The notes under the pieces are model-generated. The model made no database searches. It was given only the letters and a program-made list of their open reading frames with translations, and was not told the DNA's origin. This document shows, in pieces, positions 54,905 to 63,525 of a stretch of 64,000 nucleotides of DNA. Position 1 is the stretch's first letter. Every line of letters starts with the position of its first letter. Location of the stretch: assembly GCA_934444765.1 (NCBI GenBank), contig CAKSDC010000005.1:1-64000 (forward strand), read 5' to 3'. This stretch comes from an uncultured Oscillospiraceae bacterium. Its GTDB lineage: Bacteria; Bacillota; Clostridia; Oscillospirales; Ruminococcaceae. The translations under genes were made by a program, and so were the position numbers.

Positions 54905-55780
54905 ATGGAGGAAAATATTAAACTTTGGAATAATGATGGTATTACTGACAACTCTATTAGACTAATATGCACTACCAGTCCTACCGCTAAAAGTACCTTC
55001 TTCTACGTTCAAGAAGTTGGTTACATGAAACTTACTAAGCAGTATCACACTAATAGAGAAAATTTGGATTCGTTACTATTTGTATTAGTGCTAAACGGTA
55101 AAGGCACTCTAAAGTACAAAGAACGTCAGTTTAACGTATCGGCTGGTTGTTGCTTCTTTATAGACTGTTTAAATCCACACATATACGAAAGTGACCCTAA
55201 CGACCCGTGGGAACTTCTTTGGGTACACTTTAACGGTCCTACTGCAAGAGGCTACTATAACTACTTTGAAGAAACCTATATTAACGTGATAAAACCAAGC
55301 AACATATATCCTTTTGAAGATATTCTTAGACGTATTATAGACGTTAATCAAAAAGCAGACGCTTATACCGAAATTAAGACTTCTCAACTAATTACCGACT
55401 TATTAACTCTTACTCTTACTTTTAAAAGGGCTGATGTAGACTATACTATTAAAGCCTCTAAAAGTCTAAGCGAAGTTAAGCAGTACTTAGACCAAAACTT
55501 TACTAATGAAATCTATCTTGAAAACCTTTGCGATACTTTTTGTATGAGCAAGTTCTACTTAACTAAAGAGTTTAAAAAGGCATACGGAGTTACTATTTCT
55601 AAGTATATAATCTCTCGTAGAATTAACTATGCTAAACGTCTGCTACGCTTTACTGAAAAGCCTATAGACGAAATCTCCGAAATATGCGGTTTTTACGATA
55701 CCAGTTACTTTAACAAACAGTTTAAAGCCTCCGAAGATATTACTCCGTTTAAGTACAGAAAGACTTGGCGTGAACGATAG
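54905..55780 (+). CDS. AraC-family transcriptional regulator
   Basis: 291 aa: an N-terminal cupin-like sensing domain (about 40-140; LNGKGTLKYKERQFNVSAGCCFFIDCLNPHIYES, WELLWVHFNG) and a C-terminal double helix-turn-helix (about 190-290; CMSKFYLTKEFKKAYGVTISKYI and PIDEISEICGFYDTSYFNKQFKASEDITPFKYR). Such regulators commonly control sugar uptake or glycan use; the target and ligand here are unknown. AAAGAGGTG site; ends at a bidirectional terminator. Confidence 0.92.
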   Translation: MEENIKLWNNDGITDNSIRLICTTSPTAKSTFFYVQEVGYMKLTKQYHTNRENLDSLLFVLVLNGKGTLKYKERQFNVSAGCCFFIDCLNPHIYESDPNDPWELLWVHFNGPTARGYYNYFEETYINVIKPSNIYPFEDILRRIIDVNQKADAYTEIKTSQLITDLLTLTLTFKRADVDYTIKASKSLSEVKQYLDQNFTNEIYLENLCDTFCMSKFYLTKEFKKAYGVTISKYIISRRINYAKRLLRFTEKPIDEISEICGFYDTSYFNKQFKASEDITPFKYRKTWRER

Positions 55781-55804
55781 TTATAATGTACCTATAACGT
55801 TAAA

Positions 55805-55840
55805 ATGCTATCTTAACTTAGTTAAGATAGCATCTTTTTT
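55805..55840. terminator. Bidirectional terminator, AraC gene/rnf operon
   Basis: A perfect 13-bp stem ATGCTATCTTAAC/GTTAAGATAGCAT (55805-55817 with 55821-55833), CTTTTTT on the plus side and a shorter T-run on the minus side. Confidence 0.9.
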
Positions 55841-55860
55841 ATCCGTCGTGTTGACTATAG

Positions 55861-56670
55861 TTATGTATCAAACTGTTCACAAGAGACTATACAGCCACGC
55901 TTACAAGCCTTAACGCACTCTCCACAACTGGTGCAGACGTTGTAATCTATAACGGCTCTAAAGTTTTCCACTTTGATAGCACCGTTAGGACACTTCTTTT
56001 CGCACATCTTACAACCTATGCAACCGTTCTTACAAGAAGATACTGTAACCTTACCGTTATCTTGTGAAGAACATAGTACGTCTACGTGGTTAGAAATCTT
56101 CTTAATGGATATTAGACCGTTAGGGCAAGTGTTTACACACTGTCCACAAGCTACACACTTAGACTTATCTACTTTGGCTACACCGTTCACTATCGAAATA
56201 GCACCGTATTGGCATACAGATATACAGTCACCTAAACCAAGACAGCCATACGCACAAGAACCGTTACCACCATAGAACCTTTTAGCAGATACACACTTTT
56301 CTATACCTACGTACTCAAACTTTTGTGGTGACGCTTCGCAAGTACCGTTACAGTGTACTACTGCACATTCTGGAACGGTAGCTAAAGCCATAGTTCCCAT
56401 AATGGCACTAATGGTATTAGCAGTAGCTACTCCACCAGGTTTACATAGGTTTGTAGGAGCGTTTTTAGTAACTATAGCGTTAGCGTAGTCGCTACAACCT
56501 GCATAACCACAAGCTCCGCAGTTTGCCTGAGGTAGAGATTCGCTAATCTGTTCTATACGTTCGTCGGTCTTAACTTCAAATACTTTGGAGATTACTGTTA
56601 ATAGTACTCCTGTTAGTATTCCCAATATAGCAAATAGCAGTATTGGAAATATATGTGTAGTAAAAGACAT
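55861..56670 (-). CDS. rnfB: Rnf complex subunit RnfB
   Basis: Iron-sulfur subunit that takes electrons from ferredoxin. One N-terminal membrane helix; the ANCGACGYAGCSDYANAI cluster motif (about 48-65); then several ferredoxin-type 4Fe-4S motifs (CVACGQCVNTCPNG, CIGCKMCEKKCPNG and CTSCGECVKACKRGC, plus a preceding CAYGCLGLGDCISVC). 269 aa. Normally directly after rnfA; here a GNAT gene intervenes. Confidence 0.95.
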   Translation of the reverse strand: MSFTTHIFPILLFAILGILTGVLLTVISKVFEVKTDERIEQISESLPQANCGACGYAGCSDYANAIVTKNAPTNLCKPGGVATANTISAIMGTMALATVPECAVVHCNGTCEASPQKFEYVGIEKCVSAKRFYGGNGSCAYGCLGLGDCISVCQYGAISIVNGVAKVDKSKCVACGQCVNTCPNGLISIKKISNHVDVLCSSQDNGKVTVSSCKNGCIGCKMCEKKCPNGAIKVENFRAVIDYNVCTSCGECVKACKRGCIVSCEQFDT

Positions 56671-56699
56671 ACTTAAAAATCAAATCCTTTCAATAAAAT

Positions 56700-57239
56700 T
56701 TATTTATTAGATTTTTTCATTACTTTTTGAAATCTAAAAAAATCTTCTTCAAATTCACGTTGATTAATATTATCATAAGGCATGGTATCGTCTAAGTGAT
56801 ATTTGTTAAAATATTCTACTATATGAAATCCGCATTTATTGACATAAAAGTTAATATTTCTTTTTTCAAAGTAAGGGGTTACTAATTCCCAAACTTCTGT
56901 TTCAGGATATTTTTCTTCAATAGCTTTCCAAACTTTTTGACCTATTCCTTTGCTATGATACTTTGGATATATAAATAGTATCTCAACATCATTATGATGT
57001 GTATTATTATCTATATTTAAAACTACTCCACCAACTTTTAATCCATTCGCATATATATAGTATGAACTACATTTGGGATTATATAAAGATTGATTTATAT
57101 CCTCATCAGGAATAACTTCACAAGCGTTAGAAAAAGTATCTTTAAATTCTTGCATAACGGCAAGTGCAAAGGCTTCTTGAACGTCTTTTTTAAAGTTGTC
57201 ATAATCATTTTTGTCTAAAGTTTCAAAGTATATATTCAT
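56700..57239 (-). CDS. GNAT family N-acetyltransferase inserted in the rnf operon
   Basis: 179 aa. GNAT fold with VGGVVLNIDNN, the acetyl-CoA loop in LFIYPKYHSKGIGQKVWKAIEEKYP (Q/RxxGxG/A type), and NFYVNKCGFHIVEYF. Substrate unknown. It sits between rnfA and rnfB, where no such gene is expected. Its codon use (many TTT, AAA, GAA, AAT; fewer CTA, GTA, ACT) differs from the flanking rnf genes, suggesting recent acquisition. AAGGAG lies before the ATG. Confidence 0.85.
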   Translation of the reverse strand: MNIYFETLDKNDYDNFKKDVQEAFALAVMQEFKDTFSNACEVIPDEDINQSLYNPKCSSYYIYANGLKVGGVVLNIDNNTHHNDVEILFIYPKYHSKGIGQKVWKAIEEKYPETEVWELVTPYFEKRNINFYVNKCGFHIVEYFNKYHLDDTMPYDNINQREFEEDFFRFQKVMKKSNK

Positions 57240-57339
57240 TTTTATTACTCCTTTTGACTTTTATAATTGCAACTACTTTTTTAGTATTTTGATAATGTGT
57301 AGAGATACTATTCATGTTTGCATCTTTTCTACTTAAAGA

Positions 57340-57912
57340 TTACATTCCGCTAAAAGCCATAAAACTTAAAGATACTATAGCACCTGCTACCAGTGTTGCA
57401 GGAACTCCCTTAAAAGTTTCTGGAATATCTGCTACTTCTAACTTAGAACGTACTCCAGAAAAGATTATTAATACTAATGTAAAGCCTACACCTACAGATA
57501 TAGCATTAACTATAGACTGTACATAAGTATAGCCACTGTCTATGTTATCTAAAGTAACACCTAATACCGCACAGTTGGTAGTTATCAAAGGAAGGTATAC
57601 ACCCAACAGTTTATATAGCGATGGCATTACTTTTTTAAGGATAATCTCTACTAACTGTACAAACAAAGCTATTATTAGTATGAAGGTCATAGTTCTAAGA
57701 TATGTTAAGTCATTAGGTGCTAATAGGTATGTATATATAGGATACGTTATTATAGTAGCACAAGCCATAACAAATATTACGGCTATACCCATTCCGACAG
57801 AACTATCTAACTTTTTAGATACGCCTAAAAACGGACATATACCCATGAACTTAGACAGTACGTAGTTATCTGTGAGTATGCCAGATAACATTATAGCAAA
57901 AAATACTTTCAT
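57340..57912 (-). CDS. rnfA: Rnf complex subunit RnfA
   Basis: Six-helix membrane subunit of 190 aa, homologous to RnfE and NqrE. Signatures: GILTDNYVLSKFMGICPFLGVS near the N-terminus and LGVYLPLITTNCAVLGV, which holds one of the Cys residues that bind the membrane-embedded [2Fe-2S] cluster between RnfA and RnfE. Its start overlaps the end of rnfE. Confidence 0.94.
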   Translation of the reverse strand: MKVFFAIMLSGILTDNYVLSKFMGICPFLGVSKKLDSSVGMGIAVIFVMACATIITYPIYTYLLAPNDLTYLRTMTFILIIALFVQLVEIILKKVMPSLYKLLGVYLPLITTNCAVLGVTLDNIDSGYTYVQSIVNAISVGVGFTLVLIIFSGVRSKLEVADIPETFKGVPATLVAGAIVSLSFMAFSGM

Positions 57913-58586
57913 TATTCAGTACAACCTCCGTTTCCTTTACAAGAGCTTGCATTAGGACAACCATGGCAACCCATCTCTTGAGGTGGCTTTTTATGGGATA
58001 GCTTATTTATTAAAGCTATTATCATACCTAATACAAAAAATCCGCCAGCTGGCATAATGAATATAGTCATGGATTGTGGTATGTGTAGACTTAATCCGAA
58101 TATACTACCTGAACCGAGTAGTTCTCTAACGCAACCCATAGCGGTTAAAGATAGTGTAAAACCTAAACCCATTCCAAGACCGTCACATATAGAAGGTATA
58201 ACCTTATTCTTGCAAGCGAACATTTCAGCACGACCTAATATTATACAGTTTACTACTATTAAAGATAGAAAGTTTCCTAAAGCAGTATATAGTGTAGGAA
58301 TATATCCATGCATGAGCATTTCTATAATGGTTACAAATCCTGCTATTATTACTATGTATGCTGGTAGCTTTACTTGTTTAGGAATAACGTTCTTTAATAA
58401 CGATATTACACAGTTAGAACCTACCAATACAAACGTAGTAGCCAAACCCATACCTAATCCGTTTACTGCTTCGGTAGTAACTGCCAAAGTAGGACACATT
58501 CCAAGTAACGATACAAGGTTAGGATTTTCTTTTATAATACCTTTGGTAAATTCATACCAATTAGAGTGTCGTTCTTCATTAGCCAT
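57912..58586 (-). CDS. rnfE: Rnf complex subunit RnfE with Cys-rich tail
   Basis: Six-helix membrane partner of RnfA, 224 aa: NPNLVSLLGMCPTLAVTT and FLSLIVVNCIILGRAEMFA (cluster-binding Cys). The last 20 residues, MGCHGCPNASSCKGNGGCTE, add four cysteines not needed in the basic fold and would be exposed after the last helix. Overlaps rnfG by 8 bp and rnfA by 1 bp. Confidence 0.94.
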   Translation of the reverse strand: MANEERHSNWYEFTKGIIKENPNLVSLLGMCPTLAVTTEAVNGLGMGLATTFVLVGSNCVISLLKNVIPKQVKLPAYIVIIAGFVTIIEMLMHGYIPTLYTALGNFLSLIVVNCIILGRAEMFACKNKVIPSICDGLGMGLGFTLSLTAMGCVRELLGSGSIFGLSLHIPQSMTIFIMPAGGFFVLGMIIALINKLSHKKPPQEMGCHGCPNASSCKGNGGCTE

Positions 58587-59103
58587 TTAATATTTCCTCC
58601 TTGTGTTGATTATAAGTGTTTATAGCGGTATCTATAGCACTTTTCATACCCTTAGATGAGAATGTAGCACCTGTAATCTTATTAAAAGTGTAAGTATCAT
58701 CTTTAGCACCTATAAATTGCGATATAAAGCTACTATCTTGAACCTTAGTACCTAAGCCTTTAGTTTCGCTAATGGATACTATAGATACTCCCGATATTGC
58801 ACCGTCTTGGTCTATACCTACTAATAGGTGTAGACCACCTTTAGAGTAACCGTCTACAGTAAGTTCAAAAGCTACTTGACTTTTATCGTCTACGTATATT
58901 CCATTGATAGTATCATCTTCAGAAGTATATGCCGACTGTTTAGGATTAGTACCTTCGCCTAATACACTTACTAAACTTTCGTTTAGAGCCTCTTGTTGAG
59001 CCTCTACTATCTTTTGAGCAGTCATAGAGTTAGCTAATACTAATAGAGTACTTACTACTACACATATTATAGTTAGTACTAAAGTAGGTTTTATCTGTTG
59101 CAT
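58579..59103 (-). CDS. rnfG: Rnf complex subunit RnfG
   Basis: One N-terminal membrane helix (TLVLTIICVVVSTLLVLANSM) followed by an FMN-binding domain. The covalent flavinylation motif is ITGATFSSKGM, whose Thr would receive FMN from ApbE; the apbE gene is a few kilobases upstream in the same cluster. 174 aa. Its ATG overlaps the rnfD stop. Confidence 0.94.
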   Translation of the reverse strand: MQQIKPTLVLTIICVVVSTLLVLANSMTAQKIVEAQQEALNESLVSVLGEGTNPKQSAYTSEDDTINGIYVDDKSQVAFELTVDGYSKGGLHLLVGIDQDGAISGVSIVSISETKGLGTKVQDSSFISQFIGAKDDTYTFNKITGATFSSKGMKSAIDTAINTYNQHKEEILNG

Positions 59104-60041
59104 TACTTAGCCTCCTTTTGTTCTTTAGGATACTTAGCACCTAAAGGCTTTAACATAGTAAGACGGTCTATGTATGGAGTTAGTACGTTCATAAGTAGTA
59201 TCGAAAAAGATACACCCTCAGGATATCCGCCAAAGTTTCTAACTACGAACGTTATAATTCCGCAACCTATTCCAAAGATAATCTTACCCTTTTCGGTAAT
59301 AGGAGTAGTAGTGTAATCGGTAGCCATAAAGAATGCACCTAAGAATAGTCCGCCAGATAGTATTTGATATAGCACGTCTCCACCACTAATTAAAGTTAAT
59401 AATGCTACAGTACCTATAAACGATACTGGCGCAGAAGGTGAAACTATCTTAGTAACTATTAAGAATATTCCGCCTATTAATAGTGCAAGTGCGGAAGTTT
59501 CACCAATACAGCCTCCTACGTTACCTAAAAATAGGTCTATATAAGAAGCGTCACCACTTACTAATGGAGTAGCTCCTGTTACTATTTCGGCACTATTTTG
59601 ATAGTACTTAGGTATTGCCCAAGTGGTCATATCGGTAGTAAAAGACATCATTAATACTATTCTTGCCACTATAGCAGGATTAGCGAAGTTCTGTCCGATA
59701 CCTCCAAAAAGCTGTTTAACTACGGCTATAGCTACTATACAACCTATAATAGCTTGCCATATTGGAAGTGTTACTGGTAAGTTTAAAGCTAATAGTATTC
59801 CCGTTACACAAGCCGATAGGTCGGAAATAGTATTGGAACGCTTCATAAGTTTACGGCATACGTATTCGGTTAGTACACTAAACGCTACACATACTACTAT
59901 TAATATTAAGGCTCTTAAACCAAAGTATATGCAACTTGCAATCACTGATGGCAATAACGATAATATTACACATAACATTACTTTTTGAGTAGTAATGTTA
60001 TCTCTGGTATGTGGTGATGATGTTACTATTAATCTATTCAA
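59103..60041 (-). CDS. rnfD: Rnf complex subunit RnfD
   Basis: Multi-helix membrane subunit, 312 aa, homologous to NqrB. SSPHTRDNITTQKVMLCVILSLLPS opening; the flavinylation-type motif is in the EIVTGATPLVSG loop (Thr of TGATPL); GxxSETSALALLIGG; the ion-channel helices follow. The start is TTG at 60041 with GAAAGGA upstream. Confidence 0.95.
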   Translation of the reverse strand: MNRLIVTSSPHTRDNITTQKVMLCVILSLLPSVIASCIYFGLRALILIVVCVAFSVLTEYVCRKLMKRSNTISDLSACVTGILLALNLPVTLPIWQAIIGCIVAIAVVKQLFGGIGQNFANPAIVARIVLMMSFTTDMTTWAIPKYYQNSAEIVTGATPLVSGDASYIDLFLGNVGGCIGETSALALLIGGIFLIVTKIVSPSAPVSFIGTVALLTLISGGDVLYQILSGGLFLGAFFMATDYTTTPITEKGKIIFGIGCGIITFVVRNFGGYPEGVSFSILLMNVLTPYIDRLTMLKPLGAKYPKEQKEAK

Positions 60042-60094
60042 AGTATTATCAATCCTTTCGATAATGGTTATAATGGCTAATATGCTACTGCTTG

Positions 60095-61384
60095 CTACTT
60101 TTTAGGTGCAGGCTTAGGAAGTAACATTTTAGCTAATTGATTAGTTTCTGCTAAAGGTCTTTTAGCAGGGCATACGTAAGTACAACAACCACAGTTCATG
60201 CATAGATTTACTTTTAGCTTCTGTAATAGTGGAATGTTTTTAGTCTTGTATGCAGTTTCTAATTCGGTAGGCATTAAGTCTAAAGGACAAGCTCTTAAAC
60301 ACCTACCGCACTTTATACAGTCTGTAGTTACAGGAGTAACGTAGTCGTTAAGTCCCAATATAGCGTTGTTAGTTTTAGTAATAGGAGTATCTATTGAGTA
60401 TGCACACATACCCATCATAGGGCCACCTAATATTAACTTGTTGATGCTATCCACGTCTGCTTTGGCATAGTTTAGAACGTCTATTATAGGAGTTCCTATT
60501 GGAACGGTAACGTTACAAGGTTTACCTATAGCCGAACCGTCTACGGTAACGTTTCTACTTATTAGAGGAATACCAGTCTGAAAGTAAGAGTATAAAAACG
60601 CTATAGAAGATACGTTCATAACTATTACGCTTTGGTCAGAAGGAAGTTCACCTTCGGCTACTATTCTTCCAGTAGTAGAGTATATTAATACCTTTTCAGC
60701 ACCCTGTGGGTATGTAGACGGTACTTGACATACTGATATTTCTTCATAGTCGGCAGTAAGTTCTTTTAGTAGCTGAATAGCTTTAGGTTTGTTACTTTCG
60801 ATACCTATAACAGACTTTTCTATTCCACATACTTTAATTATCATCTTAATGCCTTCTACTATGGACTTAGCATCTTCTAACATAAGTCTGTCGTCTACTG
60901 TTATGTATGGTTCACACTCTGCACCGTTTACCACTAAGGTATCTATTGAAGTCTTAGGGTTTAGCTTGATGTGTGTAGGAAATCCTGCACCACCTAAACC
61001 TACTGCACCGCTTTCTCTAACTGCTTTGATAAAGTTAGACTTGTCGGTTAGTTCGATAGGTTTAATGTTGCTATCTAAGGTTTGGTTTCCGTCGGGTTCA
61101 ATCTCTACAGCCTTGCAGGTTCTACCATTAGCAAGAGTGTAGTCTGTAATAGCCTTTACTTTTCCTGATACACTTGAATGTATAGGTGCAGACATAAAAG
61201 CCTCGGTATCGCCAATCTTAGTACCAACGAATACCTCCTCGCCAACCTTTACCAAAGGAGTACAAGGTGCTCCCATGTGCATGGACATAGGAATTTTAAC
61301 CTTATTAGGTAGTGGTAGCTTTTCGCATGGACTGTTTTCCGTGTTCTTAAAGTGTTTAAGATGTACGGAGTGTAATCTTTTCAA
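60095..61384 (-). CDS. rnfC: Rnf complex subunit RnfC
   Basis: NAD-side peripheral subunit of 429 aa. N-terminal barrel-sandwich part (KIPMSMHMGAPCTPLVKVGEEVFVGTKIG), NADH/FMN region ESGAVGLGGAGFPTHIKL and NGAECEPYITVDDRLML, then two 4Fe-4S motifs, CIKCGRCLRACPLDL and CMNCGCCTYVCPAKRP. First of the rnf genes proper. TTG start at 61384 with AGGAGGGC 8 nt upstream; a TATAAT just before suggests an additional promoter. Confidence 0.95.
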   Translation of the reverse strand: MKRLHSVHLKHFKNTENSPCEKLPLPNKVKIPMSMHMGAPCTPLVKVGEEVFVGTKIGDTEAFMSAPIHSSVSGKVKAITDYTLANGRTCKAVEIEPDGNQTLDSNIKPIELTDKSNFIKAVRESGAVGLGGAGFPTHIKLNPKTSIDTLVVNGAECEPYITVDDRLMLEDAKSIVEGIKMIIKVCGIEKSVIGIESNKPKAIQLLKELTADYEEISVCQVPSTYPQGAEKVLIYSTTGRIVAEGELPSDQSVIVMNVSSIAFLYSYFQTGIPLISRNVTVDGSAIGKPCNVTVPIGTPIIDVLNYAKADVDSINKLILGGPMMGMCAYSIDTPITKTNNAILGLNDYVTPVTTDCIKCGRCLRACPLDLMPTELETAYKTKNIPLLQKLKVNLCMNCGCCTYVCPAKRPLAETNQLAKMLLPKPAPKK

Positions 61385-61463
61385 CTTATAACGCCCTCCT
61401 GTTATATATTATATAGTATATATTCTAACATATCCTTAATTAATATTAAGTATGTATGTTATT

Positions 61464-61955
61464 CTAAAGTTTTTTCTTAACGTTAGAGACTACCATACCC
61501 ATTACTAAACCGCTAATACTTCCGCATAGCACCATAATAGGCAAGTAGAATACCGCAATATTAGGCGATTGCAGTATCACAATAGCTGATATTAACTGTC
61601 CAACGTTATTGAATATTCCACCAAATACGCTAATACTACTATACGATAGTTTAGTCTTTTTATATAGTAGTAGCATTATAGCTAAAGATAGCAGTCCACC
61701 ACATAATGAGTTGCACATGGCAGTAAAGCCTCTAAAACCTGAAAATAGTCCCTTTAGTATGGTTAATATTAAGGGGACTTTATAACTATTGGTGAATATT
61801 GTATACATTATGGGAACACTTGCAAATCCAACCTTTATTCCTAAAGGTATACTAATGGGTAGATATACCGTTATAGCGTTATCCATAGTGGATAGTGCTA
61901 TGGTTAATGCAGAAAGTATTCCCATATAGGTTATATTTTTGGTAGTATACTTCAT
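61464..61955 (-). CDS. Gx transporter family membrane protein
   Basis: 163 aa, about five hydrophobic helices, glycine-rich, of the Gx transporter (PF07456, formerly heptaprenyl diphosphate synthase component I) type: YMGILSALTIALSTMDNAI, LGIKVGFASVPIMYTIF, LKGLFSGFRGFTAMCNSLCGGLLSL. Often found beside NusG-II-like and ApbE genes in rnf loci; transported substrate unknown. Its start overlaps the previous gene's stop. Confidence 0.85.
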   Translation of the reverse strand: MKYTTKNITYMGILSALTIALSTMDNAITVYLPISIPLGIKVGFASVPIMYTIFTNSYKVPLILTILKGLFSGFRGFTAMCNSLCGGLLSLAIMLLLYKKTKLSYSSISVFGGIFNNVGQLISAIVILQSPNIAVFYLPIMVLCGSISGLVMGMVVSNVKKKL

Positions 61956-62314
61956 TATGGATTATCCTTAATTTGAATAGTCGTCTTTTTAGGTAGACAC
62001 ACTGCCATATCGCCGACTTTGGAAATATATCCAGTATGTACACATACTTGATTTTTACAGTCGTTAGTTGCAAACCTAACTCTGTTACTGTTTACTTCAA
62101 ACGTGATGCCTTGTACACCGTCTATAGAAAATACTTCGTCTTTGGCAGAAGATAGTTCTATTACTTTAACGGTCGTACCGTCTACAGATATCACAGCGTA
62201 TGTACTATCTTTATTGCTATAGCTTTTTATAGATACTATTAGTATACACACTATACATATTAAGATAGTAGTTAGTATACTACTCTTAGAAGTTTTAGTT
62301 CTATAGTCTTTCAA
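61955..62314 (-). CDS. NusG domain II-containing protein
   Basis: 119 aa. One N-terminal membrane helix (ILTTILICIVCILIVSI), then an extracytoplasmic beta domain of the NusG-II-like family: VQGITFEVNSNRVRFATNDCKNQVCVHTGYISKVGDMAVCLPKK. The paired Cys in DCKNQVC and a third in VCLP are typical. It is not a transcription factor. Linked to flavin/redox membrane systems by gene neighbourhood only. Confidence 0.85.
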   Translation of the reverse strand: MKDYRTKTSKSSILTTILICIVCILIVSIKSYSNKDSTYAVISVDGTTVKVIELSSAKDEVFSIDGVQGITFEVNSNRVRFATNDCKNQVCVHTGYISKVGDMAVCLPKKTTIQIKDNP

Positions 62315-62333
62315 AGCAACACCTCATCGATAG

Positions 62334-63341
62334 TTATTTATTATATAAGGTATAGTCATCATCTGTGATGTTTACCGTGAACCCTTTGGAAGTATACACA
62401 TGGTTGTTACGGTCTACGGCTATTACTATGTAGTCTTTAGTGGAGTTTAAGTAAGCCTCTAAGTTGGCAGTGCCGTTAAGATATATCTTAGTAGATAGAT
62501 AGTCAGTTAGTATGCCACTATCTTTTGAGTATACCGTAACGGAAGTTAAGTCTGTAGTAGTAGGGTAGCCAGTAGAAAGGTCTAATATGTGTTGATAGTC
62601 TATGCCGTCTATCTGTACGTAGCGTTCGTAACCACCAGAAGTGGAAATATATGCCGTTCCACTCACACTGAACGTACAGAATACCTCTTCTGGACTGTTC
62701 GGTGAACGTACACTAATAGTGGTATCTTTTACATTATACATTAGTGTAGAAGAACCCATAGAGTATGTAGCAGTGACTTTTGAAACACTATCTAAATAGT
62801 TTTTAACTACGTCTAAAGTGTAGCCTTTGGCTACAGAACCTAAATCTAATATAGTATCGTTTAGTAGTGTTATGGTGTTTCCGTTAATAGATACGTTTTC
62901 CGTTCCGATAGTACTTAATGCTTTAGATATCTCCTCTGAAGTAGGCTTTTTAGGAGTATCTCCTGTTATGTTCCATAAGTGAGTTAAAGCCCCTGAAGTG
63001 ATATCTACTCCATTGCCGTACTGGTTACTTAAACGTATAGAACTTTGTATCACATTGGATAGTTCGTTGGAACACTCTAAAGAACGCTTACTATTTAACG
63101 TATATAGTTCTCCACCTGTAGAGTAGCCATTGAAGGTAGTATTTAAACTATTAGTTATATCTTTAAGTTGTGATATACTATCTATATTAGAACTTTCTAC
63201 AGTTACTACGGTATCCATAGCATAGAATATATCACTATACGTTTTATTATAGCTTAACTTTCTGCTTATTAAGACTATACATATTAATATAGTAACACCT
63301 ATTATAGCATACTGTATTTTAGATAGTCTTTTAGTGTTCAT
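62334..63341 (-). CDS. apbE: FAD:protein FMN transferase
   Basis: Attaches FMN covalently to a Thr in target proteins; natural targets here are RnfG and RnfD in the same cluster. 335 aa: N-terminal membrane anchor (YAIIGVTILICIVLIS), MDTVVTVESS, DITSGALTHLWNITGD, DLGSVAKGYTLDVVKNYL (FAD/Mg site), QHILDLSTGYPTTTDLTSVTV. First gene of the minus-strand cluster apbE, NusG-II, Gx, rnfCDGEA, GNAT, rnfB. Confidence 0.93.
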   Translation of the reverse strand: MNTKRLSKIQYAIIGVTILICIVLISRKLSYNKTYSDIFYAMDTVVTVESSNIDSISQLKDITNSLNTTFNGYSTGGELYTLNSKRSLECSNELSNVIQSSIRLSNQYGNGVDITSGALTHLWNITGDTPKKPTSEEISKALSTIGTENVSINGNTITLLNDTILDLGSVAKGYTLDVVKNYLDSVSKVTATYSMGSSTLMYNVKDTTISVRSPNSPEEVFCTFSVSGTAYISTSGGYERYVQIDGIDYQHILDLSTGYPTTTDLTSVTVYSKDSGILTDYLSTKIYLNGTANLEAYLNSTKDYIVIAVDRNNHVYTSKGFTVNITDDDYTLYNK

Positions 63342-63525
63342 AGTATATATACCTCGTTACGCTATGTATAAGCCATACATAGTATTTATTTTTACCTTAA
63401 AAAGTGATAGAATAGTATATCAAGGCTTAACTATTATAAGCGATACCTAATCTATTATATAATAGTTTTAGTGGTTTGTAAATAGATTATGTGTAATTCT
63501 TTAATATATGAAAGGAGTTTTTATT

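Noticed and set aside
58057..58590. 177-aa plus-strand open frame
   Set aside because: Antisense to rnfE; shadow of a well-supported gene.
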